Below are positions 23,980 through 32,586 of a stretch of DNA of 64,000 nucleotides, piece after piece (the stretch's first letter is position 1; every line of letters starts with the position of its first letter). Position numbers and translations under genes: made by a program. The DNA comes from Mycolicibacterium llatzerense (lineage in GTDB: Bacteria > Actinomycetota > Actinomycetes > Mycobacteriales > Mycobacteriaceae). The notes under the pieces are model-generated. The model made no database searches. It saw nothing but the letters and a program-made list of their open reading frames with translations, and was not told the DNA's origin. The DNA is taken from the NCBI RefSeq assembly GCF_000878195.1, contig NZ_JXST01000038.1, positions 1 through 64,000 on the forward strand, read 5' to 3'.

Positions 23980-25719
23980 TCAATGCCCGGCCAGCGCCGC
24001 AATCGCGACACTGCGCGCCTCGTCCGACGACTCCGCCGCCAGCGCGGCATCGGCGGCCGCCCGGCACTGATCGAGCGTCACCCCCGCCAGCGCCGCACCG
24101 ACCGCGCGGACCGCGGCAGCAGCCGTCGACAGTGACGTCACGCCCAGCCCGACCAGCACGCACGCCAGCGCCGGATCAGCCGCGGCCTCTCCACACACGC
24201 CGACCGGCTTGCCCTGCTCCTCGCCCGCCTTGGCCGCCGCGCGCACCAGCGCCAGCACCGCCGGCTGCCACGGGTCGCTCAGTGTCGCCAGGTCGGCCGA
24301 CATCCGATCGGCCGCCATCGTGTACTGCGTCAAGTCATTGGTGCCGATCGACAGGAAGTCGACGTGCCGCAAGATCCGGTCGGCCAGGAGCGCCGCGGCG
24401 GGCACCTCGATCATCACGCCGGGCGTCAGACCGAAAGACCGCACCTGTGCCGCAAAGGCTTTCGCCTCCGCCGGCGTCGCGATCATCGGGGCCATCACCC
24501 ACGGACGCTGGCCGGTCGCCGCGGCCGCAGCCGCGATCGCCTGGAGCTGGCGGGTCAGCAGCTCCGGATTGCCCTGGGCGATGCGGATGCCGCGTACTCC
24601 CAGCGCCGGGTTGGCTTCATCGGCATGACCGGCGAATCGCAGCGGCTTGTCCGAACCAGCGTCGAGGGTGCGCACCACCACCTTTCGCTCCGGGAACGCC
24701 GCCAGCACGTCGCCGTAGATCTGCGCCTGCTCGTCGACGGTCGGTTCCAAATCCCGATTCAGGAAGCACAATTCGGTCCGGAACAGCCCGATGCCCTCCG
24801 CCGGGGTCGCGGCGGCCGCGTGCGCGGCGGCGCCGTCCTGCACGTTGGCGAGCACCGCTACCCGATGCCCATCGGCGGTGGATCCGGGGCCACGCCAGCT
24901 GTCGGCAAGGTCGGACTCACGCCGCGCCTGCGCCACAGCCTCGGCCGCTGCGGTCGCGTCGGGCTCGATCGCCACCGTGCCGTGGGTGCCGTCCACCAGC
25001 ACCATCGCGCCCGACTGCACCTGCTCGAGCCCGGAAACGGCCACCACACACGGAATGCCTAGTTGACGGGCGATGATCGCGGTGTGGCTGGTCGGCCCGC
25101 CGAGGCTGGTCACCAACGCCACCACCAGCTGCGGGTCCAGCCCGGCCGTGTCCGCCGGCGCCAGGTCCTCGGCGCAGAGCACCGACGGCACGTCCGGCAC
25201 CGGCACCCCCGGCTCGGGAAGTCCGCGCAGTTCGGCGATCACGCGATCCCGGATATCCCTGAGGTCGGCGACCCGCTCGGCCATCAATCCGCCCATCCGA
25301 GTGAACATCTCGACGAACTGGTCTGCCGTGGCGACCACGGCCCGCACCGCGGACATGCCGTCGGCGATGCGCTTGTCCGTCGCCGCCGCCCAGGCCCGGT
25401 CCTGCGCCAGCGTCGCCGTCGTGGCCAACACCTCCGCGGCCGCTCCGGTGGCCTTGGCCGCCCGGGTCCGGAGGCGGTCCGCGACGGTGACAGACGCGGC
25501 CGCGAAGCGCTCCCGCTCCCCCGCTCGCTCCGACTCCCCCAGTTCAACGGGCACGGCATCGGCCTCGGGCGTGGGTCGCGCCCCTGGCCACAGCACCGGC
25601 GCGTAACGCACTCCGCCGACTGCGGGAACTCCGCGCAGCACCACCGGTGCGCCGCCGGTTTCCACATCGACCGGCATTGACTGTGGCGTCGGGGCCGGGC
25701 TCACAGATGTCTGGCTCAT
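23980..25719 (-). CDS. ptsI: PTS enzyme I (phosphoenolpyruvate-protein phosphotransferase)
   Basis: A 579-residue cytoplasmic enzyme that takes phosphate from PEP and hands it to HPr. The N-terminal helical domain is followed by the phospho-His domain with active-site His212 in GGPTSHTAIIARQLG, and a PEP-binding TIM barrel with AEGIGLFRTELCFL, RTLDAGSDKP and the C-terminal SIGTNDLTQYTMAADR. ATG 25719 gives MSQTSVSPAP; the extended reading upstream is not coding. Divergent from fruR across a 102-base control region; a -10-like TAATCT ending seven bases before the ATG suggests a leaderless mRNA. Confidence 0.95.
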   Translation of the reverse strand: MSQTSVSPAPTPQSMPVDVETGGAPVVLRGVPAVGGVRYAPVLWPGARPTPEADAVPVELGESERAGERERFAAASVTVADRLRTRAAKATGAAAEVLATTATLAQDRAWAAATDKRIADGMSAVRAVVATADQFVEMFTRMGGLMAERVADLRDIRDRVIAELRGLPEPGVPVPDVPSVLCAEDLAPADTAGLDPQLVVALVTSLGGPTSHTAIIARQLGIPCVVAVSGLEQVQSGAMVLVDGTHGTVAIEPDATAAAEAVAQARRESDLADSWRGPGSTADGHRVAVLANVQDGAAAHAAAATPAEGIGLFRTELCFLNRDLEPTVDEQAQIYGDVLAAFPERKVVVRTLDAGSDKPLRFAGHADEANPALGVRGIRIAQGNPELLTRQLQAIAAAAAATGQRPWVMAPMIATPAEAKAFAAQVRSFGLTPGVMIEVPAAALLADRILRHVDFLSIGTNDLTQYTMAADRMSADLATLSDPWQPAVLALVRAAAKAGEEQGKPVGVCGEAAADPALACVLVGLGVTSLSTAAAAVRAVGAALAGVTLDQCRAAADAALAAESSDEARSVAIAALAGH

Positions 25720-25726
25720 GTGATGT

Positions 25727-25772
25727 AGATTACTCCGAACCGTTGACAAGTCAACATATCCAAGCGTAAAAC
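25727..25772. promoter_or_regulatory. Divergent ptsI/fruR promoters built around one palindrome
   Basis: The palindrome GTTGAC-AA-GTCAAC (25742-25755) contains a -35 for each direction. Minus strand: TTGACT (25749-25754), 16-base spacer, TAATCT (25727-25732), leading to ptsI. Plus strand: TTGACA (25743-25748), 18-base spacer, TAAAAC (25767-25772), leading to fruR, whose GGAGGG ribosome site is at about 25813. The A/T-rich stretch to 25800 may hold FruR sites. Confidence 0.6.
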
Positions 25773-25821
25773 AAACAATATAAAGATCGAATCGGATGTG
25801 TTCCCACAATCTTGGAGGGTC

Positions 25822-26601
25822 ATGTACGCGGAAGAACGGCAGCAGGCCATCGCCTCGCAAGTGCTCGCCGACGGCCGCGCCTCGGTCAACGAACTGGCAG
25901 ACGCCTACGACGTCACCACAGAAACGGTGCGCCGCGACCTCGACGTCCTCGACAAAGCGGGGGTCATCCGCCGAGTGCACGGGGGAGCGGTGCCGGCCCG
26001 CACACTGCACCTGGTGGAGCAGGGCGTGGTCCAGCGCGATTCCACCCAGACCCAACAGAAGGCCGCGATCGCCGCCGCGGCGGTTGCCCTGCTGCCCGCC
26101 ACCGGCGGGACGGTACTCATCGACGCCGGCACCACCACCGCGCGCATCGCCGAGCTCATCCCCACCGACCGCGACCTCGTCATCATCACGAACTCGATTC
26201 CCGCGGCCGCGAAGCTGACGTCCAACCCGACAATCTCCCTGCAACTGCTGGGCGGCCGGGTCCGCAGCCTGACCCAGGCCGTGGTGGGGGAGCAGGCGCT
26301 GCGAACCCTCGACTCCCTGCGCGTCGACGTCGCCTTCCTCGGCACCAACGGCATCACCGTCCGGCACGGCTTCTCCACCCCCGACAGTGACGAGGCCGCC
26401 ATCAAGCGCGCCATGGCCAAGTGCGCCAACCACGTTGTGGTGACGGCTGATTCGAGCAAGTTCGGCCGCGAGGACCTGGTCAGTTTCGCACCGCTGTCGG
26501 CCGTGCGGACCGTCGTCACCGACAACGAGATCCGCGATCACGAGCGCCGCCAACTCATCGACGCCGGAGTCGACGTCATCTGCGCGGAGGCCGGCTCGTG
26601 A
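25822..26601 (+). CDS. fruR: DeoR-family regulator of the fructose PTS
   Basis: A 259-residue repressor. The DeoR helix-turn-helix is at residues about 5-55 (VNELADAYDVTTETVRRDLDVLDKAGVIRRVHGGAV), and the sugar-phosphate sensing domain has LIDAGTTTARIAELI, ITNSIPAA and DVAFLGTNGI. ATG 25822 follows a GGAGGG ribosome site at 6 bases; an upstream ATG at 25798 lacks one. The stop overlaps the fruK start by four bases (GTGA). Fructose 1-phosphate is the expected inducer from other actinobacteria; not shown by sequence. Confidence 0.9.
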   Translation: MYAEERQQAIASQVLADGRASVNELADAYDVTTETVRRDLDVLDKAGVIRRVHGGAVPARTLHLVEQGVVQRDSTQTQQKAAIAAAAVALLPATGGTVLIDAGTTTARIAELIPTDRDLVIITNSIPAAAKLTSNPTISLQLLGGRVRSLTQAVVGEQALRTLDSLRVDVAFLGTNGITVRHGFSTPDSDEAAIKRAMAKCANHVVVTADSSKFGREDLVSFAPLSAVRTVVTDNEIRDHERRQLIDAGVDVICAEAGS

Positions 26602-27575
26602 TCGTCACCGTCACCCTCAACCCCAGCCTGGACCGCACCCTCTCCCTCGACGAACCGCTGACCAGGGGAGCGGTACACCGCCTGATCCCCGTCTCCACCG
26701 AGCCAGGGGGCAAGGGCGTCAACGTATCTCGCGCGCTGACGCAGAACGGTGTCGACACCGTCGCCCTGCTGCCTGCCGCCGACCACGATCCGATCCTGGC
26801 GGAGCTGCGGACCCGCGGGGTGCCGTTCCACAACATCGACATCCCGGGCACCGTGCGCAGCAATCTGACGATCACCGAAACTGACGGCACCACAACAAAA
26901 CTCAACGAGCCCGGGGCACATCTGGATGACGCCACCCTGGCGGCGCTGACCGCAGTCGTCTCCGATCACGCGGCGCGGGCCACCTGGGTGGTGCTGTCCG
27001 GATCGCTGCCGCCGGGCGTTCCCGACGGTTGGTACGCCGACATCGTCGCGCAGCTGGCGGCCCTGCCGTGCCGCGTCGCGGTGGACACCTCCGAGCGTCC
27101 CCTGACCGCACTCGCCGAAGCCTTCTCGACCGCGGCGCCCGATCTGATCAAGCCCAATTCCGAGGAATTGGCGTGGTTGACCGGACGCTCAGCGCATGAG
27201 CTGGAAGCGGCTGCCGCACAAGGTGATTCACTGCCGGTGATCTCCGCCGCCCAGCAACTCGTCACCCGCGGGGCGCACACCGTGCTCGTCACCCTCGGTG
27301 GCGCGGGCGCGGTCCTGGTCGACCACGACGGCGTATGGGCGGCAACGGCCCCGTCCATCGTGCCGCGCAGCACTGTCGGCGCGGGTGACGCATCGCTGGC
27401 GGGATATCTCGCCGCCACCATCGCCGGCGCCCCGCCCGCGCAGCGGCTCCAAACGGCCGTCGCCTACGGCAGCGCAGCTGCCTCGTTACCAGGTTCCGCG
27501 CTGCCCAACCCCGAGCAGATCGATGTGAAAACCGTTCGCGTACAGGCAGTCACCTCCGCCTCAGCCACTCTCTGA
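26598..27575 (+). CDS. fruK: 1-phosphofructokinase
   Basis: A 325-residue PfkB-family sugar kinase that converts fructose 1-phosphate, made by FruA, to fructose 1,6-bisphosphate. The N-terminal PGGKGVNVSRAL and C-terminal VGAGDASLAGYLA (anion hole and catalytic Asp) signatures are both present. GTG start overlapping the fruR stop. It lies in the fruR-fruK-fruA-ptsH operon with 25 bases to fruA. Confidence 0.93.
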   Translation: MIVTVTLNPSLDRTLSLDEPLTRGAVHRLIPVSTEPGGKGVNVSRALTQNGVDTVALLPAADHDPILAELRTRGVPFHNIDIPGTVRSNLTITETDGTTTKLNEPGAHLDDATLAALTAVVSDHAARATWVVLSGSLPPGVPDGWYADIVAQLAALPCRVAVDTSERPLTALAEAFSTAAPDLIKPNSEELAWLTGRSAHELEAAAAQGDSLPVISAAQQLVTRGAHTVLVTLGGAGAVLVDHDGVWAATAPSIVPRSTVGAGDASLAGYLAATIAGAPPAQRLQTAVAYGSAAASLPGSALPNPEQIDVKTVRVQAVTSASATL

Positions 27576-27600
27576 TCCCGTTCTAGTCAAAGGAACACCC

Positions 27601-29613
27601 ATGCCGATCATCACCTCGGACCTCGTCGCACTCGACGTCGACGCCGGCCCCGACAAGCAGAATGTGATCGAACTGCTGGCCGGCCGGATGGCCGCGGCCG
27701 GCCGCGCCACCAACCGCGACGGACTCATCGAGGCGGCACTGGCGCGCGAATCCCAGTCCGCGACCGGCCTTCCCGGTGGCATCGCGATCCCGCACTGCCG
27801 CTCACCCCATGTCGACGAGCCCACCATCGCTTTCGCCCGGCTGACACCCCGGGTCCCGTTCGGCGCACCCGACGGTCCCGCCGACCTGGCGTTCCTCATC
27901 GCGGCGCCGGAATCGGGCGGCGCCGAACACATGAAGCTGCTGTCCAGCCTGGCCCGGGCCCTGGTGCGCAAGGACTTCGTCGAACAGCTCCGTGCCGCGG
28001 GTACGGACGCCGAGGTGGTCGCTCTCGTGGAGGGCGTCGTCAGCCCGGCACCCGCAGCCCCAGTCGCACCGCCGGCCCCGGCCCCCACGCCCGAATCGGC
28101 ACCCGCCGCCTCACTCATCGCAATCACCGCCTGTCCCACCGGAATTGCCCACACCTACATGGCCGCCGACGCCCTGAAACTGGCCGCCGACCGCGCGGGC
28201 GTTCGCTTCAGCGTCGAAACCCAAGGGTCATCCGGCTCGACCCCACTGTCGGCCGAGACCATCGCCGCGGCCGATGCTGTCATCTTCGCCACCGATGTCG
28301 GAGTCAAGGACAAACAGCGGTTCGCCGGCAAGCCCGTCGTCGCCTCGGGTGTGAAGCGGGCCATCAACGAACCCGACACCATGATCGCCGAAGCCGTTGC
28401 CGCGGCCAAGGATCCGCGGGCCGCCCGGGTGCAGGGCGATGCCGCGGCCCCCGCGCCCACCGATGCCCGCGGCGGGTTGGGTTGGGGCACGCGGCTGCGC
28501 CAGATCCTGCTGACCGGCGTCAGCTACATGATCCCGTTCGTCGCGGCCGGCGGCCTGCTGATCGCGTTGGGCTTCCTGTTCGCGGGCTACGAGATCGCCA
28601 ACAAGCCTGCCGGGCAATCTGATTCACTCGCGCACATCATCGCGACCACCAATTCACTGACCAACCTGCCGACCGGAGGACTCCTGCAGTACCTCGGTGC
28701 GGTGCTGTTCACGCTCGGCGGGCTGGCATTCGGGTTCCTCGTCCCGGCCCTCGCGGGCTACATCTCGTTCGCCATCGCCGACCGTCCCGGTATCGCACCG
28801 GGTTTCACCGCCGGTGCGGTGGCCGTCGCCGTCGGGGGCGGGTTCATCGGCGGCATCGTCGGCGGGCTGATCGCCGGGTTCTCCGCACTGTGGATCGGCT
28901 CGTTCAAAGTGCCCCAATGGTTCCGCGGCCTGATGCCGGTGGTGGTGATTCCGCTCGGCGCCTCACTGATCGTCGGCCTGTCCATGTTCCTGCTGCTGGG
29001 TCGCCCCTTGGCCGCCGTCACCTCGGGCCTGACCCACTGGCTCGGCAGCATGACCGGCAGCTCACTGGTCCTGCTGGGCGTCATCCTCGGCCTGATGATG
29101 TGCTTCGACCTGGGTGGACCGGTCAACAAGGCGGCCTACGCCTTCGCCGCCGCCGGACTGAACATCACCGACGTCGCGTCGCTGCGGATCATGGCCGCCG
29201 TCATGGCCGCCGGGATGGTGCCGCCGCTGGCCATGGCGTTGGCCTCGGCCGTCCGGCCCCGGCTCTTCACCGAACCCGAGCGCGAAAATGGCCGGGCCGC
29301 TTGGCTTCTCGGCGCGTGCTTCATCACCGAGGGCGCCATCCCGTTCGCCGCGGCCGACCCGCTGCGGGTCATCCCGTCGATGATGTTCGGCGGCGCCGTC
29401 ACCGGGGCCCTGGTGATGACGTTCGACGTGACCTCCAAGGCACCGCACGGCGGCATCTTCGTCTTCTTCGCCATCGACCACCTCATCTGGTTCGTCGTGG
29501 CCGTCGTCGTCGGAGCCGTCTGCAGCGCACTGGCGGTCGTCGTCGCCAAGAGCGCCGGCAGGGCAGTCCCGGCGGCCGAGGCCAGCGCGTCCCTGCAGCC
29601 CGCCGGCAGCTGA
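27601..29613 (+). CDS. fruA: Fructose PTS transporter, fused EIIABC
   Basis: A 670-residue permease with all three phosphotransfer domains. IIA (residues about 1-145) has phospho-His65 in IAIPHCRSPHV. After an Ala/Pro linker, IIB (about 174-275) has phospho-Cys178 in ITACPTGIAHTYMAADAL. IIC (about 295-650) has some ten membrane helices with MCFDLGGPVNKAAY and GACFITEGAIPFAA. It imports fructose and releases fructose 1-phosphate. Good ribosome site (AAAGGA) before ATG 27601. Confidence 0.95.
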   Translation: MPIITSDLVALDVDAGPDKQNVIELLAGRMAAAGRATNRDGLIEAALARESQSATGLPGGIAIPHCRSPHVDEPTIAFARLTPRVPFGAPDGPADLAFLIAAPESGGAEHMKLLSSLARALVRKDFVEQLRAAGTDAEVVALVEGVVSPAPAAPVAPPAPAPTPESAPAASLIAITACPTGIAHTYMAADALKLAADRAGVRFSVETQGSSGSTPLSAETIAAADAVIFATDVGVKDKQRFAGKPVVASGVKRAINEPDTMIAEAVAAAKDPRAARVQGDAAAPAPTDARGGLGWGTRLRQILLTGVSYMIPFVAAGGLLIALGFLFAGYEIANKPAGQSDSLAHIIATTNSLTNLPTGGLLQYLGAVLFTLGGLAFGFLVPALAGYISFAIADRPGIAPGFTAGAVAVAVGGGFIGGIVGGLIAGFSALWIGSFKVPQWFRGLMPVVVIPLGASLIVGLSMFLLLGRPLAAVTSGLTHWLGSMTGSSLVLLGVILGLMMCFDLGGPVNKAAYAFAAAGLNITDVASLRIMAAVMAAGMVPPLAMALASAVRPRLFTEPERENGRAAWLLGACFITEGAIPFAAADPLRVIPSMMFGGAVTGALVMTFDVTSKAPHGGIFVFFAIDHLIWFVVAVVVGAVCSALAVVVAKSAGRAVPAAEASASLQPAGS

Positions 29614-29660
29614 GCAACTTCCAGATCAGACAACCAACCCAACCCCACAAAGGAGAAGCC

Positions 29661-29918
29661 ATGCCCAGCAAGACCGTCACCGTCGGATCCGCCATCGGCC
29701 TGCACGCCCGTCCGGCAGCCGTCATCTCCGAGGCCGTCGTCAACTCCGGCGCGCAGGTAACCCTCGCGGTCGACGACGGCGAACCCGTGGACGCCGGCTC
29801 GGCGCTCATGATCATGACGCTCGGGGCCGGCAACGGCGCCCAGGTGACGGTGGCTTCGGACGACGAAACCGCGCTCGCGGTGGTCGCCGACCTGGTGTCG
29901 CAGGACCTCGACGCCTGA
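29661..29918 (+). CDS. ptsH: Phosphocarrier protein HPr
   Basis: An 85-residue carrier between enzyme I and IIA. Phospho-His15 lies in GLHARPAAVI. A serine at the regulatory position of Gram-positive HPr is present in AGSALMIMTLGA, though actinobacteria generally lack HPr kinase. Strong ribosome site (AAAGGAGAAG) before ATG 29661, 47 bases after fruA. With ptsI across the divergent promoter, this completes a self-contained fructose PTS. Confidence 0.94.
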   Translation: MPSKTVTVGSAIGLHARPAAVISEAVVNSGAQVTLAVDDGEPVDAGSALMIMTLGAGNGAQVTVASDDETALAVVADLVSQDLDA

Positions 29919-30111
29919 CGCGCACCGCTCGGGGCCACTCCCAGCGGCCACAGAAAGCGCACTGAGCCCCCGCTACACACCACTAGTATGAATTCGTGCT
30001 ACATGGTTACGGGGAAGGCATCGCGGTTCACGCAGATGTCGTAGCAGGGAAAATGTCACGGGGGACTCGGAAGTTCACGAGCGGTCGTCCCCATGGTGGG
30101 GGCGGTAGCTC

Positions 30112-31119
30112 GTGCGTCGTCTAGCCGCCGTCGCTGCGGCGTTGCTGCTGGCTGTCGCCAGCGCGCCGCCCGCACTGGCCATCGAACCGCCGGCCATCGA
30201 CCCCGGCGCCGTCCCTCCCGACGACACCGGCCCCGATCAGGCGATGGAGCAGCGCAAGATCTGCTCCGCGCCGACTGTGCTGCCGAACTCGAACTTCGCC
30301 GACAAGCCGTGGGCGGCCGACTATCTGCACCTCGCGGAGGCGCAGAAATTCGCCACCGGGGCGGGCGTCACCGTCGCGGTCATCGACACGGGCGTGAACG
30401 CCTCGCCGCGCGTGCCCGCCGAACCCGGCGGCGACTTCGTCGACAAGGGCGGCAACGGCCTGTCGGACTGCGATGCCCACGGCACCCTGACGGCGTCGAT
30501 CATCGCCGGCCGCCCGGCGCCGACGGACGCATTCATCGGCGTCGCCCCCGAGGCCCGCATCCTGTCGCTGCGCCAGACCTCGGAAGCCTTCATGCCGAAG
30601 GACTCGCGCAGCGACCCGAACGACCCGAACACCACCCAGACCGCCGGCTCGCTGCGCAGCCTGGCGCGCGCCATCGTGCATGCGGCGAACCTCGGTGCCC
30701 AGGTCAGTGTTTCCCCTGAATATCTGGTGGCAAAGATGTGGGCGCGGGTCGCGGCGGCCTCTTCGGGCGACGGCAGGTCGAGACTGCGGGACAGGAAATC
30801 CTTGGCCTCGGCGCGGTCGTGGCCCAGTTCCCGAAGCCCCGAATACATGACGTCGTACTGCGCCGACCGCCCGTCCTGGCGGGCCAGGTCGGCGATCAAG
30901 AGAACTTCCTGCGCCAGTTCCACTTCCGTCATGTTGGTGACTCCCGGGGCGAGCCGCACGCGGTGGATCCGGCCGTCCATGAGGGCCGTGACAGTCACCG
31001 TCTGCGGTGGGTTCGCGACGGTGTACCCGAACGGGACCGGCTGGTCGTCGACGGACGACTCACCGTCCTCGGCAGCCAGCGCGCCCGGGCTGACCACGTC
31101 GTCGTCGGCGTACAGGTAG
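30112..31119 (+). pseudogene. mycP1: mycP1 remnant: N-terminal half of the ESX-1 mycosin
   Basis: Codons 1-198 (to about 30705) encode a signal peptide (cut near residue 23) and the first half of a subtilisin-like mycosin, close to Mtb MycP1 by recall. The catalytic Asp92 (VAVIDTGV) and His123 (DCDAHGT) are present. After HAANLGAQV, where MycP proteins continue with VINIS, the sequence switches to the antisense of espH. The oxyanion Asn, the catalytic Ser (GTSFAA) and the C-terminal membrane anchor are missing, so it cannot be active. The frame runs on to 31119 as a 335-residue chimera. GTG start at 30112. The PTS genes lie just upstream. Confidence 0.88.
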
Positions 31120-31214
31120 TCGAGTGCACCGCCGAGATCGTCGTCCGAACCGTCGTCCGGATCATCGCCCGACGGCTCGTCGTCAAACCCGTCGTCTGGA
31201 TGGTGGGCCGCCAA
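30321..31214 (-). pseudogene. espH: espH (DUF2694), 3' end lost at the ESX-1 scar
   Basis: The ESX-1 protein EspH (Mtb Rv3867) is recognisable: an acidic N-terminus rich in Asp, then VTALMDGRIHRVRLAPGVTNM, EVLLIADLARQDGRSAQY, LPSPEEAAATRAHIFATRY. The true product ends within a few residues of FATRYSGE (about 30710); its own stop is gone and the frame reads through antisense mycP1 to 30321, giving a 297-residue chimera. The start is probably TTG 31214, three bases after the espG1 stop. Most of the EspH domain survives, so residual function is possible, though its partner EspE/EspF genes are not in the window. Confidence 0.8.
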
Positions 31215-31216
31215 CG

Positions 31217-32083
31217 TCAGTCCTGGTAGTCGTCGCCGGAGGCGCCCGCGGACGGTGTGTCGAACCACGAGCGCGACGGCAGGAACTCCATCAGTCCCTG
31301 GAGTGCGCGTTCCAGGTTCTCGTCGGTGCCGGCGAGGAAGCTGCCGTAGAGCTCCCCACTGACCTTCCGCGGCAGGGACACGATGCGGCCCAGCCGGGAG
31401 TCCAGGACACCGGCGGCCACGTCGGCCTGGCTGTAGGTGCCGCCCGCGTGCCGCTCGTTGGCGGTGAGTTCGACCCATGAGTCGGGATTGCCGATGAGTT
31501 CGGAGTAGGTCCGCGCCGAACTCAGGCTGATGCCGAACTGGGTGAGCTGGTCGGGGGTGCGGGACTCGGTGAGGCGGCTGCTCGACGCGGTCAGTGGCTC
31601 GACGTTGGCCGGGTTGGCCGAGCCGAGCACGGCATTGACCATGCCGGCCAGTCCCACCTGCGGGGCAACCCGCTGTAGGACCAGCATCTCGCCGTCACGG
31701 GCCGCGACCACATGCCGCTCACCCTTGCGACAAACCACGAACCGCAGCATCTTCCCGCCGACGTCGCGGCGCCACCAACGACCCTCGATGGTGCGGTCGG
31801 CGCGGCTGAGGGTGTCGACCATCGCGGCCACTTCTGGATGCGGGTTCCCGTAGATGTCGAGGACGCCCTGCGCCGTCAGATCCCGCCGGACCTGGTCCCA
31901 GACGATGTTCCGCAGGTCCAGTTGTGGGATGTTCGGCCGGATGCCGAGGCTTGTAGGGAAATCCATGAGACCGAGCTTGTCGGCGATGACGAGCATGCCG
32001 TCGATGGTGACCTCGACGGCCACGACGTCGTCGATGCCGCCCGAGGCGCTGCTGGCCGCGGTGTACGGGCCGGTCACGTCCAC
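31217..32083 (-). CDS. espG1: EspG1, ESX-1 PE/PPE-specific chaperone
   Basis: A 288-residue EspG protein that binds PE-PPE substrates in the cytosol and presents them to the ESX-1 machine. The segments VVAVEVTIDGMLVIADKLGL, SLGIRPNIPQLDLRNIVW and GRWWRRDVGGKMLRFVVCRKG agree closely with Mtb Rv3866. The gene looks intact. GTG start at 32083, with a second GTG two codons later. It precedes espH on the same strand as in Mtb. If the ESX-1 core has been deleted, its clients PE35/PPE68 should be absent too, which would leave it an orphan. Confidence 0.88.
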   Translation of the reverse strand: MDVTGPYTAASSASGGIDDVVAVEVTIDGMLVIADKLGLMDFPTSLGIRPNIPQLDLRNIVWDQVRRDLTAQGVLDIYGNPHPEVAAMVDTLSRADRTIEGRWWRRDVGGKMLRFVVCRKGERHVVAARDGEMLVLQRVAPQVGLAGMVNAVLGSANPANVEPLTASSSRLTESRTPDQLTQFGISLSSARTYSELIGNPDSWVELTANERHAGGTYSQADVAAGVLDSRLGRIVSLPRKVSGELYGSFLAGTDENLERALQGLMEFLPSRSWFDTPSAGASGDDYQD

Positions 32084-32586
32084 TGCCCCGACCGCGTCAG
32101 TGACCTGGCCTCACGCCCGGTACATGTGTCCACCCGCTGCATCTCGGCTCCACCCCCTGTTCCCAGCGCCAAGCGCCGGGCATCGCTGTCCTCCGTGACC
32201 ATCTTGGTATGCCACCTCACAGGCGGCAGGCCGATGGCCAAACTCCTACGCGAGTCACGGCATCTGACCTGCACAGGCGGCCCCACACCACCCCCACAGC
32301 GCTTCCCCACAACCCGCATCGAGCCTACCAGCGGGTCTGACCACAGGTCCGCACCAATTCGGCACCGCCACGGCCTGGTCGGCCGTCACCGTCACACGCC
32401 GAAAGGTCTTGGTGGACAAGCAATTCGACGGCACTGCGCGAACCTCCGTCGAACCGTCGGCCGGACGGCAGGCAACGGTATTGGGCCCGGCCATCCCGCT
32501 ATCGCCACTGACGTGGTCGATACTGGGAGGGCATCTGCGTCTTGGCACCTGCGTCGAGCCAACCGAGGAGAGAAAGCGCGTATTCG
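32084..32586. other. Intergenic region between divergent espG1 and the ATPase gene
   Basis: About 500 bases with no convincing gene on either strand. In Mtb this side of espG1 carries espE and espF; no trace of them is visible. It must contain the two divergent promoters, but I see no clear -10/-35 pair. A GAGGAG ribosome-like site lies at about 32565-32570. Confidence 0.5.

Noticed and set aside
23980..26553. An 857-residue minus-strand reading that extends ptsI over the divergent fruR gene
   Set aside because: The part above 25719 is antisense to fruR, has no enzyme I features, and the ATG at 25719 has its own promoter-like sequence.
32542..32586. TTG 32542 as the ATPase gene start
   Set aside because: It is possible, but the GTG at 32587 gives a more usual N-terminus and the GAGGAG site lies downstream of 32542, so it cannot serve that codon.
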